A stretch of DNA of 64,000 bases, taken from contig NZ_CP152342.1 in assembly GCF_045291395.1 (NCBI RefSeq), positions 1,674,001 through 1,738,000 of the forward strand, given 5' to 3'. The notes under the pieces were generated by a model, which made no database searches, was not told the origin of the DNA, and saw nothing but the letters and a program-made list of their open reading frames with translations. This document shows, piece after piece, positions 39,801 to 49,903 of the stretch. Within the stretch, counting starts at the first letter, position 1; every line of letters begins with the position of its first letter. A program made the translations under genes and the position numbers. This DNA comes from MR-S7 sp000400995. GTDB lineage: Bacteria; Pseudomonadota; Gammaproteobacteria; Burkholderiales; Burkholderiaceae_C.

Positions 39801-39967
39801 GGTGTGGGGTTCCTTGTCGTGAAGGGTGGCGGGCAGGGCCGCTGCTGCTGCGCCGAAGCGCTGTGGCCGGGCCATGCGGCCCTGCGGTGGCCCTGAAGAG
39901 CAGATGGATGTGCGTGCGCCGCGCCTGTAAGGCGGCAGGCCGGGCCGGCGGATGGCCGGGCAGTGCC

Positions 39968-40342
39968 TCAGGCGCGCTGCATGCGGCCCGCGCGGGGAGG
40001 CCTGTGCCTTTTCTTCGGTAGCGGGGCAGGCAGTGCTTCGGCCAGTGTGGCGGGGCAGGGGAAGGGCGCAAGGCCGGAGGCGGCCTGCGGCAGGCGGATG
40101 TACTGGTCGTCAGGCAGGTCCTGCCGGTCGTCCATGAGGCCGTGGCCGCGCAGGTCGGCGGAGGCGTCCTTCGCCACGTCTTCTGCGGTCTGGAGCGCGG
40201 GGCCTGCGGAGGCATCGTCCAGCAGCATGGCATGCGTGCACACCTGGGGTGGGAGCACCGCCGCCGGCGTCTTGCCGAAGGCGGATACACCCACGCTCAG
40301 GAGGAAATGGAGGGTGAAAACCGCAATCAACCATCTCGGCAT
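39968..40342 (-). CDS. Predicted secreted protein, function unknown
   Basis: 124 residues with a signal peptide (MPRWLIAVFTLHFLLSVGVSAFG). The rest is proline/alanine-rich with two cysteines (in QVCTHAM and FPCPATL) and a basic end. No domain is recognised. The gap to the Rrf2 gene on the same strand is 167 bases. It starts 72 bases from the ATG region of hutC in the opposite direction, so their promoters share a short interval. Coding status is supported by the signal peptide and a low density of rare features, but not by homology. Confidence 0.5.
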   Translation of the reverse strand: MPRWLIAVFTLHFLLSVGVSAFGKTPAAVLPPQVCTHAMLLDDASAGPALQTAEDVAKDASADLRGHGLMDDRQDLPDDQYIRLPQAASGLAPFPCPATLAEALPAPLPKKRHRPPRAGRMQRA

Positions 40343-40464
40343 GGTAGGTAAATTATACGGACCCCTCTTTCCAGGCCCATGCCCGTGGCCAGGGGAAGCC
40401 GGCAGAATGCGGCCATGAGCGCCCGCCCCGCACCCCGAACGCCCGCCCGCCCGGCGGCTCCGCC

Positions 40465-41184
40465 GTGCCGGCGCTGTACCAGCAGATCAAGGACTTCATC
40501 GTGCGCGGCATCCAGGACGGCTCTTGGCGCGCGGGCGACCGTCTGCCTTCCGAGAACGAGCTGGTCACGCGCTTCGGCATGTCGCGCATGACGGTGAACC
40601 GGGCGCTGCGCGAGCTGGTGGAGCAGGGGCGCATCGTGCGCGTGGCCGGGGTGGGCAGCTTCGTGGCGGAGGGCAAGCCGCAGTCCACGCTGCTGCACAT
40701 CGCCAACCTGGCCGAGGAGATCCGCCAGCGCGGCCACGACTACCTGTGCGAGGTGCTGCGGGTGGAGCGCGTGTCCGCGCCGGTGGAAGTGGCTGCGGCG
40801 CTGGACCTGCGAGCCGGCGCCTCGGTGTTCCATGCGGTGTGCGTGCACCGGGAGGACGGCGTGCCGGTGCAGTTGGAAGACCGTTACGTGAACCCGAGGA
40901 TGGCGCCCACGTTCGGGGCGCAGGATTTTTCGCGGCTGCAGCCCTCGGAATTCCTGGTGCGCAACGTGCCCTTCGACCAGATGGAGCACGTGGTCGATGC
41001 CGTGCTGCCCACACCCGAGCAGGCCGGGCTGCTGGCGATCACGCCCGGCGACCCCTGCCTGCTGCTCACCCGCCGCACCTGGTCGGGGGGCGTGCCGGTG
41101 ACGGTGGTGCGCTGCCTCCATCCCGGCAGCCGCTACCGGCTGGGCAGCCGCTTCAGGGCCGACGGCCCCCCGCTCGTGGGGTAG
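40465..41184 (+). CDS. hutC: GntR family regulator HutC, histidine utilisation repressor
   Basis: 239 residues from a GTG at 40465 that begins VPALYQQIKDFIVRGI. The HTH (RLPSENELVTRFGMSRMTVN) is followed by RALRELVEQGRIVRVAGVGSFVAE, and the UTRA effector domain (about 95-230) has the family ending RRTWSGGVPVTVVRCLHPGSRYRLGS. HutC represses hut genes and is released by urocanate. An ATG at 40415 is in another frame; a single missing base in the C-rich stretch 40418-40460 would join it to the gene, so the true start may be there. It stands immediately upstream of its own operator. Confidence 0.9.
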   Translation: MPALYQQIKDFIVRGIQDGSWRAGDRLPSENELVTRFGMSRMTVNRALRELVEQGRIVRVAGVGSFVAEGKPQSTLLHIANLAEEIRQRGHDYLCEVLRVERVSAPVEVAAALDLRAGASVFHAVCVHREDGVPVQLEDRYVNPRMAPTFGAQDFSRLQPSEFLVRNVPFDQMEHVVDAVLPTPEQAGLLAITPGDPCLLLTRRTWSGGVPVTVVRCLHPGSRYRLGSRFRADGPPLVG

Positions 41185-41197
41185 GTGCATGCGGGTT

Positions 41198-41217
41198 GAT
41201 CCTGTATATACAGGATC
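41198..41217. promoter_or_regulatory. HutC operator 1, 20-bp perfect palindrome
   Basis: GATCCTGTATATACAGGATC is a perfect dyad centred on TGTATATACA, matching the TGTA-N2-TACA half-site pattern of HutC operators. It lies 13 bases after the hutC stop and 79 before the hutH ATG. Confidence 0.8.
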
Positions 41218-41275
41218 GCTTTTCCATGCTCCAATACCTTCAATACGGAGCAACCATGCCGTTTTTTCGCGTCAT

Positions 41276-41289
41276 CTTGTCTATACAGG
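41276..41289. promoter_or_regulatory. HutC operator 2, next to the hutH ribosome site
   Basis: CTTGTCTATACAGG carries a TGT-CTATACA core, a one-base variant of the first operator. It ends just before the AGGAAGAA ribosome site of hutH, so binding here would block both initiation events. Confidence 0.65.
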
Positions 41290-41296
41290 AAGAATA

Positions 41297-42886
41297 ATGA
41301 CCTCCTTGCCCACCCTCGTGCTCCGACCCGGCCAGGTCTCCCTGGCCGAACTGCGCCGTGCCAGCGCCGGCGGCCTGCGGCTGGCGATGGACCCGGAGGC
41401 GCTGCAGGGACTGGCAGCGGCGCAGGCCACCGTGGACCGCATCGTGCGGGAGGACCAGGTGGTCTATGGCATCAACACCGGCTTCGGCAAGCTGGCCAGC
41501 ACCCGCATCGCCGGCGACCGGCTGGCCGAGCTGCAGCGCAACCTGGTGCTGTCGCACAGCGTGGGCACGGGCGAGGCCTTACCTGACCCCGTGGTGCGCC
41601 TGGTGCTGGCCACCAAGGCAGTGAGCCTGGCGCGCGGCCATTCGGGCGTGCGGCCGGCGCTGGTGGATGCGCTGCTGGCACTGGCGAATGCGGACGTGCT
41701 GCCGGTCATTCCGGCGCAGGGCTCGGTGGGAGCGTCGGGCGATCTGGCTCCGCTGGCGCACCTGGCCTGCGTGCTCATCGGCGAAGGCCAGGCCAAGGTG
41801 CAGGGCCGCGTGGTTCCCGGCCGCCAGGCCCTGGCCGCCGCGGGGCTGCAGCCGTTCGTGCTCGGGCCCAAGGAAGGCCTGGCGCTGCTCAACGGCACGC
41901 AGGTGTCCACGGCGCTGGCGCTGGTGGGGCTGTTCGGGGCCGAGAGCGTGTTCGCCGCAGGGCTGCTGTCCGGCGTGCTGACGCTGGAGGCCATCAAGGG
42001 TTCGGTCAAGCCGTTCGATGCGCGCATCCATGCGGCGCGCGGCCAGCCTGGGCAGATCGCCGTGGCGGCGGCCATGCGCGCGCTGCTGGAAGGCAGCGAG
42101 ATCGACCCTTCGCACCCCCACTGCGGCCGCGTGCAGGACCCGTACTCCATCCGCTGCGTGCCGCAGGTCATGGGCGCCTGCCTGGACAACCTGCAGCACG
42201 CCGCGCGCGTGCTGCGCACCGAGGCCAACGCCGCGTCGGACAACCCCCTGGTCTTCGCCGACACGGGCGAGGTGATCTCGGGCGGCAACTTCCACGCCGA
42301 GCCCGTAGCCTTCGCGGCGGACATCGTCGCGCTGGCGCTGGCCGAGATCGGCGCCATCTCCGAGCGGCGGCTGGCGCTGCTGTTGGACACGGCACTGTCC
42401 GGCCTGCCGGCCTTCCTGGTGCGCGACAGCGGCGTCAACTCCGGCTTCATGATCGCGCAGGTCACTGCCGCGGCGCTGGCGGCCGAGAACCAGTGCCTGG
42501 CCACCCCGAGCAGCGTGACCAGCCTGCCCACCTCCGCCAACCAGGAGGACCACGTGTCCATGGCCACCTACGGCGCGCGCCGCCTGGGCGGCATGGTGCG
42601 CAACGTGGCGGTGATGGTGGGCATCGAGGCCATGGCCGCCGCGCAGGGCATCGACCTGGAGCGCGTGCCCGCGCCCGGCAGCGCGCACCGGCCCTGGCTC
42701 CGCAGCTCGCCGCTGGTGGAGGCCGAACTGGCCGCCATCCGCCAGCGCGTGGCCTTCCTGGAGCAGGACCGCTACCTCGCACCCGACATCGAGGCCATGC
42801 GCGGCTGGGCCCTGCGCGACGGGGAGGGCGCGGCGCAGTGGCCCGCTGCGCTGGCGGGCGTCCTGCCCAGCCATGCGCAGGCATGA
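41297..42886 (+). CDS. hutH: Histidine ammonia-lyase
   Basis: 529 residues. Ala146-Ser147-Gly148 in GSVGASGDLAPLAHL make the self-formed MIO group; YGINTGFGKLA and QDPYSIRCVPQV are present, as is TSLPTSANQEDHVSM. The enzyme removes ammonia from histidine to give urocanate, the first step and the source of the inducer. It is the first structural gene behind the two HutC operators, with AGGAAGAA before its ATG. Confidence 0.97.
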   Translation: MTSLPTLVLRPGQVSLAELRRASAGGLRLAMDPEALQGLAAAQATVDRIVREDQVVYGINTGFGKLASTRIAGDRLAELQRNLVLSHSVGTGEALPDPVVRLVLATKAVSLARGHSGVRPALVDALLALANADVLPVIPAQGSVGASGDLAPLAHLACVLIGEGQAKVQGRVVPGRQALAAAGLQPFVLGPKEGLALLNGTQVSTALALVGLFGAESVFAAGLLSGVLTLEAIKGSVKPFDARIHAARGQPGQIAVAAAMRALLEGSEIDPSHPHCGRVQDPYSIRCVPQVMGACLDNLQHAARVLRTEANAASDNPLVFADTGEVISGGNFHAEPVAFAADIVALALAEIGAISERRLALLLDTALSGLPAFLVRDSGVNSGFMIAQVTAAALAAENQCLATPSSVTSLPTSANQEDHVSMATYGARRLGGMVRNVAVMVGIEAMAAAQGIDLERVPAPGSAHRPWLRSSPLVEAELAAIRQRVAFLEQDRYLAPDIEAMRGWALRDGEGAAQWPAALAGVLPSHAQA

Positions 42887-42924
42887 TGGCCGCGCCATCC
42901 ACCACAAGCAAAGGAGCCCTGCCC

Positions 42925-43761
42925 ATGACGACCCCTTCCTCCCATGCCGCCCGCATCGACGCCTGCGTGGACGATGCCACCGTGCAGGCCTTCCAGCGCG
43001 ACGGCGCCGCCGTGGTGCGCGGCCTGCTGAATGCGCAGGAGCTGGCGCTGCTGTCCGAGGCCATCGAGGCCAACCTCGCCGCCCCCGGCCCCCTGGCCAA
43101 GGTGGCCAGCCGGCCCGACGACCCGGGCCGCTTTTTCGAGGACTTCTGCAACTGGCAGCGCATCCCGGCCATCGAGCGCTTCATTCGTGAAACGCCGCTG
43201 GCATTGCTGTCGCAGCGGCTGATGGGCTCGCGCACCGTGCGCCTGTACCACGACCACCTGCTGGTCAAGGAGCCCGGCACGCGCCAGCGCACGCCCTGGC
43301 ACCAGGACCAGCCCTACTACAACGTGGACGGCGGCCAGAACATCAGCCTGTGGATCCCGGTCGATCCGGTCTCGCGCCCGTCCACGCTGGAGTTCGTGGC
43401 CGGCTCGCACCGCGGCCCGTGGCTCATGCCGCGCAGCTTCATGGACAACCAGGCCAAGTGGTTCCCGGAGGGCAGCCTGGCCGACCTGCCGGACATCGAG
43501 GCCGCGCGCGACCGCTTTCCCATCCTGGGCTGGGCGCTGGAGCCGGGCGACTTCGTGTGCTTCAACATGCTCACGCTGCATGCCTCGGCCGGCGTGCAGG
43601 GGCCCGGCCGCCGGCGCGTGTTCTCGCTGCGCTTCCTGGGCGACGACATGCGCCATGCGCCGCGCGCCTGGAAGACCTCGCCGGACTTTCCCGGCCTGGC
43701 CGAGGTGCTGCCGCCGGGTACGGAAATGGACCACCCGCTCTTTCCCCGCCTGGTGGGGTAG
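42925..43761 (+). CDS. Phytanoyl-CoA dioxygenase (PhyH) family protein inside the hut cluster
   Basis: 278 residues with AAGGAG before the ATG. The iron site is readable: TPWHQDQPYYN gives the H-x-D pair (near 130) and LTLHASAG gives the distal histidine (near 217), with an arginine in GRRRVFSLRF for 2-oxoglutarate. These are Fe(II)/2-oxoglutarate-dependent oxygenases. It lies 38 bases after hutH and before hutU, so it is probably expressed with the hut operon. It belongs to no classical hut step; the substrate is unknown. Confidence 0.85.
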   Translation: MTTPSSHAARIDACVDDATVQAFQRDGAAVVRGLLNAQELALLSEAIEANLAAPGPLAKVASRPDDPGRFFEDFCNWQRIPAIERFIRETPLALLSQRLMGSRTVRLYHDHLLVKEPGTRQRTPWHQDQPYYNVDGGQNISLWIPVDPVSRPSTLEFVAGSHRGPWLMPRSFMDNQAKWFPEGSLADLPDIEAARDRFPILGWALEPGDFVCFNMLTLHASAGVQGPGRRRVFSLRFLGDDMRHAPRAWKTSPDFPGLAEVLPPGTEMDHPLFPRLVG

Positions 43762-43776
43762 GGCATGCGTTTGATA

Positions 43777-43830
43777 TGAAAAAGCCCTGCGGCCCCCTTC
43801 CAGCAAGCGCGGGCAGCTATTGATACGGTA
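43777..43830 (-). repeat. Dispersed palindromic repeat, copy 9
   Basis: Minus-strand copy (ATAGCTGCCCGCGCTTGCTG on its strand) with a shortened right arm. It lies in the 104-base gap between the PhyH gene and hutU. Confidence 0.85.
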
Positions 43831-43865
43831 GCGGGCAACGCCCCGCGCCGACGAAGGAGACATGC

Positions 43866-45558
<1,693 letters not shown>

Positions 45559-45562
<4 letters not shown>

Positions 45563-46191
45563 GCCTGCACCGCTTCACGCTGGGCGGCGTGCCCGCCACG
45601 CCCTGGAAGAACGGCGGCGGCAGCACCCGCGAGCTGCTGTGCTGGCCGCCGGGTGCGGGCCTGGAGTATTTCGACTGGCGCGTCTCCGTGGCCACCATCG
45701 CGGCCGACGGGCCTTTCTCGCGCTTTCCCGGCATCGACCGCCACATCCTGCTGCTGGAGGGCGGCGGCGTGCACCTGCAGGGCGAGGGCATCGACCACCG
45801 GCTGGCCACGCCGCTGCAGCCCTTCGCCTTCAGCGGCGATGCGGCGCTGCACTGCACGCGGCTGGACGGCACCTCCACCGACTTCAACGCCATGGCGCGG
45901 CGCGGCCGCGGCAGCGCCACGGTGCGGGTGCTGCAGGGCGAATCCTGGGCGCTGGACGGCGCCACGCACCTGCTGCTGCTGGCCGTGCGCGGCCACTGGC
46001 GCCTGGGGGAGGAGTCCTTGGCCGCCGGCAGCGGCGTCTGGTGGGCAGGCACGCCGCGCAGCGCGCACCTGGTTCCCGGCGGGGGCGATGCGCAACTGGT
46101 GGCCGCCGGCTGGCAGCCTGCAGCTTTGGCATCAAAAGCGCCTCCAGCGCCCGCCCAGCAAGCGCAACCAGCTATGAAAGTTGATGCATGA
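45559..46191 (+). CDS. hutD: HutD family protein
   Basis: 210 residues from a GTG coupled to the hutU stop. It begins VSLHRFTLGGVPATPWKNGGGSTRELL, the HutD hallmark (a cupin with PWKNGGG), and continues RVSVATIAADGPFSRFPGIDR. HutD is a bicupin thought to adjust hut gene expression, perhaps by binding formylglutamate or a pathway intermediate. The last 20 residues (about 191-210) are not family-like: they are encoded by a dispersed repeat and read SKAPPAPAQQAQPAM. Confidence 0.9.
46130..46183 (-). repeat. Dispersed palindromic repeat, copy 10, forming the hutD C-terminus
   Basis: Minus-strand copy (CATAGCTGGTTGCGCTTG on its strand) in frame at the end of hutD. It reaches to five bases before the hutI ATG, leaving hutI to use the overlap ATGA for coupling. 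Confidence 0.9.
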
Positions 46192-47411
46192 CCACGACCA
46201 CCTTCGCCTCGGCGTCCAGCGCCGACGGGCTGTGGACCGGCCTGCGCGCCATGGACGGCGCGCCTCTCGCGCTGGCTGTGGAGGCCGGCCAGGTGCAATG
46301 GATGGGCTTGCCCGGCACCGAGCCTGCGCGCTTCGCCCAGGTCGTGCGCCATGACGGTGGCGGCGCTCTGGTCACGCCCGGGCTGGTGGACTGCCACACG
46401 CACCTGGTTTACGGCGGCCACCGCGCCCACGAGTTCGCGCTGCGCCTGGCCGGGGCCAGCTACGAGGAGATCGCCCGGGCCGGCGGCGGCATCGTCTCCA
46501 CCGTGCGCGCCACGCGCGAGGCCGGCGAGGATGTGCTGTTCGCAAGCGCCAGCGCGCGCCTGTCGCAACTGCTGGCCGAGGGCGTGTGCGCCGTCGAGGT
46601 CAAGTCCGGCTACGGCCTGGCGCTGGAGCACGAGCGCAAGCAGCTGCGCGTGGCGCGGCGGCTGGCGCAGGCACACGGCGTGGCGGTGCGCACCACCTTC
46701 CTGGGCGCGCATGCGCTGCCGCCCGAATACGCGGGCCGCAGCGGCGAATACATCGACCTCGTCTGCCGCGAGATGCTGCCCGCGCTGCACGCCGAAGGGC
46801 TGGTGGACGCGGTGGACGTGTTCTGCGAGCGCATCGCCTTCTCGCTGGAGGAGACCGAGCGCGTGTTCCAGGCCGCGCGGGCGCTGGGCCTGCCGATCAA
46901 GCTGCACGCGGAGCAGCTCAGTGACATGGGCGGCGCGCAGCTCGCGGCGCGCTATGGCGCGTTGTCGTGCGACCACGTGGAGCATCTCTCGCAGGCGGGC
47001 ATCGACGCGATGCGGGCCGCCGGCACCGTCGCCGTGCTGCTGCCCGGCGCCTACTACACGCTGCGCGACACGCACCTGCCGCCCATCGCCGCGCTGCGCG
47101 CCGCCGGCGTGCCCATGGCCGTCGCCACCGACCACAACCCTGGCACCTCGCCGGCCCTGAGCCTGCTGCTGATGGCGAACATGGCCTGCACGCTGTTCGG
47201 CCTGACGGTGCCGGAGGCGCTGGCGGGCATCACCGCCCACGCCGCACGTGCGCTGGGCCTGCAGGACACGCACGGCACGCTGGCCGTGGGCCGCCCGGCC
47301 GACTTCGTGCTGTGGAACGTGCGCGAGGCCTCCGAGCTGGCCTACTGGTTCGGCCAGAGGCCGGTGCGCTGCGTCGTGCGCCAGGGCCGCATCGCGGAGG
47401 GTGCACCGTGA
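46188..47411 (+). CDS. hutI: Imidazolonepropionase
   Basis: 407 residues of the amidohydrolase superfamily. The metal histidines are in VDCHTHLVYGGHR (H-x-H), a further one in KLHAEQLSDMGGAQ, and the catalytic Asp in ATDHNPGTSP. It opens the imidazolone ring to N-formimino-glutamate. The start ATG lies in the hutD stop (ATGA), and the GTGA at its end couples it to hutF. Confidence 0.96.
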   Translation: MTTTTFASASSADGLWTGLRAMDGAPLALAVEAGQVQWMGLPGTEPARFAQVVRHDGGGALVTPGLVDCHTHLVYGGHRAHEFALRLAGASYEEIARAGGGIVSTVRATREAGEDVLFASASARLSQLLAEGVCAVEVKSGYGLALEHERKQLRVARRLAQAHGVAVRTTFLGAHALPPEYAGRSGEYIDLVCREMLPALHAEGLVDAVDVFCERIAFSLEETERVFQAARALGLPIKLHAEQLSDMGGAQLAARYGALSCDHVEHLSQAGIDAMRAAGTVAVLLPGAYYTLRDTHLPPIAALRAAGVPMAVATDHNPGTSPALSLLLMANMACTLFGLTVPEALAGITAHAARALGLQDTHGTLAVGRPADFVLWNVREASELAYWFGQRPVRCVVRQGRIAEGAP

Positions 47412-48799
47412 GCGCGGGCCGGCTGTTCGCCGCCCATGCGCTGCTGCCCGCCGGCTGGGCGCGCGACGTACTGCTGGCATGGGACGGGCAGGGCGCCTTC
47501 ACGCAGGTGCAGGCCGGCGCGGCCCGGCCGGCCGGCGTGGCCGAGGCCGCCGGTCCCGTGCTGCCCGGCATGCCCAACCTGCATTCCCACGCCTTCCAGC
47601 GCGGCATGGCCGGCCTGGCGGAATACCGCGGCAGCGGCGAAGACAGCTTCTGGAGCTGGCGCAGCCTCATGTACCGCTTCGCGTGCAGGCTCACGCCGGC
47701 GCAGCTGGAAGCCATCGCCTACGGCCTTTACGTCGAGATGCTGGAGGCGGGCTACACGGCGGTGTGCGAATTCCACTACGTGCACCACGACACCGGCGGC
47801 CGCCCCTACGCCGACAGCGCCGAGATGGCCCTGGCCGTGCTGCGCGCCGCGCGGCGCGCGGGCATCGGGCTCACGCTGCTGCCGGTGCTCTACCAGAGCA
47901 GCGGCTTCGGCGCGCAGCCGCCGGGCGACGGGCAGCGGCGGTTCATCCACGCCACCGACGCGATGTTGCGGCTACTGGAGCGCCTGCGGCCGCTGTGCGC
48001 AGCGCAGGGCGCCCGGCTGGGCCTTGCGCCGCATTCGCTGCGCGCCGTGCCGCCCGCCGCGCTGCGCGAGGCGCTGGCGGGTCTGGACGCCCTGGACGCC
48101 ACCGCGCCCATCCACATCCACATCGCCGAGCAGGAGCGCGAGGTGGCGGACTGCATCGCCTGGAGCGGCCAGCGCCCGGTCGCCTGGCTGCTGGACCATG
48201 CCCCGGTCGATGCGCGCTGGTGCCTGGTGCACGCCACCCACATGGACGCCGGCGAAATCCGCCGCGCCGCCGCGAGCGGCGCCGTGGCCGGCCTGTGTCC
48301 CTCGACGGAGGCCAACCTGGGCGACGGCATCTTCGATCTGCCGGCCTGGACGGAGGCCGGCGGCGCCTGGGGCGTGGGCTCGGACAGCCATGTGTGCGTC
48401 AATGCGGCCGAGGAACTGATGCTGCTCGAATACAGCCAGCGCCTGGCCACGCGCCGGCGCAACGTGGCGGCCGGCGCGCACCAGCCCGAGGTGGCCACCG
48501 CCATGGTGCTCGCCGCCGTGCGCGGCGGCGCGCAGGCGGCGGGGCGGCCGGTCGCCGGGCTGGCCGTGGGCCAGCGGGCCGATTTCGCCGTGCTGGATGC
48601 GGCGCACCCGGCGCTCGCGGGCCTCGCGGCGCCGCAGATGCTGGCAGGCCACGTGTTCGCCAGCCACCGTACCAGCGCGGTATGCGGCGTGCATGCCGGC
48701 GGCCAGCCCGTGGTGGTGGCGGGGCGCCATGCCGGCCACGAGGCGGCCCGGGCCGGCTTCATCGCCGCACGGCGACAATTGATTGAGGAGTCCCCATGA
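47408..48799 (+). CDS. hutF: Formimidoylglutamate deiminase
   Basis: 463 residues from a GTG overlapping the hutI stop. The amidohydrolase core has the metal pair in PNLHSHAFQRGMAG, then EFHYVHHD, HIAEQEREVADC and WGVGSDSHVC. It hydrolyses formiminoglutamate to N-formylglutamate and ammonia. Its presence with hutG shows the two-step (five-enzyme) Pseudomonas-type ending of the pathway, not the single-step HutG of enterics. Confidence 0.95.
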   Translation: MSAGRLFAAHALLPAGWARDVLLAWDGQGAFTQVQAGAARPAGVAEAAGPVLPGMPNLHSHAFQRGMAGLAEYRGSGEDSFWSWRSLMYRFACRLTPAQLEAIAYGLYVEMLEAGYTAVCEFHYVHHDTGGRPYADSAEMALAVLRAARRAGIGLTLLPVLYQSSGFGAQPPGDGQRRFIHATDAMLRLLERLRPLCAAQGARLGLAPHSLRAVPPAALREALAGLDALDATAPIHIHIAEQEREVADCIAWSGQRPVAWLLDHAPVDARWCLVHATHMDAGEIRRAAASGAVAGLCPSTEANLGDGIFDLPAWTEAGGAWGVGSDSHVCVNAAEELMLLEYSQRLATRRRNVAAGAHQPEVATAMVLAAVRGGAQAAGRPVAGLAVGQRADFAVLDAAHPALAGLAAPQMLAGHVFASHRTSAVCGVHAGGQPVVVAGRHAGHEAARAGFIAARRQLIEESP

Positions 48800-49614
48800 A
48801 TTTCCACACCGACCAGCCGCCCTTCCGCTTCCGCCAGGGAACCCGGCCCCTGCTGATTTCCATGCCCCACGTGGGCACCCACGTGCCGCCGCAGCTTGCC
48901 GCGCGCTTCACCGCCGAGGCCCGCCACCTGCCCGACACCGACTGGCACCTGGAGCGGCTGTACGACTTTGCCGACGGGTTGGGCGCCTCGGTGCTGGTCG
49001 CCACGCATTCACGCTACGTCATCGACCTGAACCGCCCGCCGGACGGTGCCAGCCTCTACCCAGGCCAGAGCGTCACCGGCCTGTGCCCGGTGGACACGTT
49101 CGACGACACGCCGCTGTATGCCGACGCAGCCGATGCGCCCGGCGACGCCGAAATCGCCGCGCGCCGCGATGCACTCTGGCAGCCGTACCACGCCCGGCTG
49201 GCGCAGGAGCTGGAACGCCTGCGTGCGCAGCACGGCATCGCCATGCTGTGGGACGCGCATTCCATCCGGTCGGTGCTGCCGCGCTTCTTCGCCGGCAAGC
49301 TGACCGACCTGAACCTGGGCACCGCCGGCGGCGCGAGCTGCGACCCTGCGCTGGCGCAGGAACTGCTGGCCATTGCCCAGGCCGCACCGGGCTACACGGC
49401 CGTGCTCAACGGCCGTTTCAAAGGTGGCCATATCACGCGAAGCTATGGCGACCCGGCACGCAAGGTGCACGCCGTGCAGCTGGAAATGACCCAGTGCAGC
49501 TACATGCAGGAGCATCTGCCGTTCGACTACCTGCCCGAGATCGCCTCGGGTGTTCAGCCCCACGTGCGGCGCATGCTGCAGGCCATGCTCGCGTTCGCGC
49601 AGGCCAACGGCTAA
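48796..49614 (+). CDS. hutG: N-formylglutamate deformylase
   Basis: 272 residues. ISMPHVGTHVPPQ and TDWHLERLYDFAD near the start, WDAHSIRSVLPRFF, and GRFKGGHITRSYGDP are the expected metal/active-site segments of the N-formylglutamate amidohydrolase family. It gives glutamate and formate, ending the hut pathway. It overlaps hutF by ATGA and is the last clear hut gene. Confidence 0.95.
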   Translation: MNFHTDQPPFRFRQGTRPLLISMPHVGTHVPPQLAARFTAEARHLPDTDWHLERLYDFADGLGASVLVATHSRYVIDLNRPPDGASLYPGQSVTGLCPVDTFDDTPLYADAADAPGDAEIAARRDALWQPYHARLAQELERLRAQHGIAMLWDAHSIRSVLPRFFAGKLTDLNLGTAGGASCDPALAQELLAIAQAAPGYTAVLNGRFKGGHITRSYGDPARKVHAVQLEMTQCSYMQEHLPFDYLPEIASGVQPHVRRMLQAMLAFAQANG

Positions 49615-49619
49615 GATCC

Positions 49620-49889
49620 ATGTCCATGGACACCCAATCCCTCGTTGCCCAAGAGCCACCCCGGGAAGCCCCCTGGGGCTGGAGCGATCGTTTTCGCATG
49701 CCTCTGTACCGGCCCGGGACACGCGTGCGGCTGCGCCGCGGCGGAAGCTGGGAAACGGTGAGCCATGTGGCCTTGCGCCGCCATGACCTGGCGGTGTACC
49801 TGGTGGGCCACGCCGAGCCGGCCGACCCCCTGGAGCTGGAGCTCGAGCCCACGGTGTTCACCACCGTGCGCGTGCCCGAGCCGCATTGA
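49620..49889 (+). CDS. Small conserved-looking protein downstream of hutG, function unknown
   Basis: 89 residues, MSMDTQSLVAQEPPREAPWG onward, with a compact beta-rich centre (RVRLRRGGSWETVSHVALRR) and an acidic end (ELELEPTVFTTVRVPEPH). It starts five bases after hutG, so it is probably on the hut mRNA, and it is convergent with psd. No family is recognised. A beta-barrel, nucleic acid-binding-like fold is possible from the pattern but unproven. Confidence 0.6.
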   Translation: MSMDTQSLVAQEPPREAPWGWSDRFRMPLYRPGTRVRLRRGGSWETVSHVALRRHDLAVYLVGHAEPADPLELELEPTVFTTVRVPEPH

Positions 49890-49903
49890 CGGCCTGAACC
49901 GCG

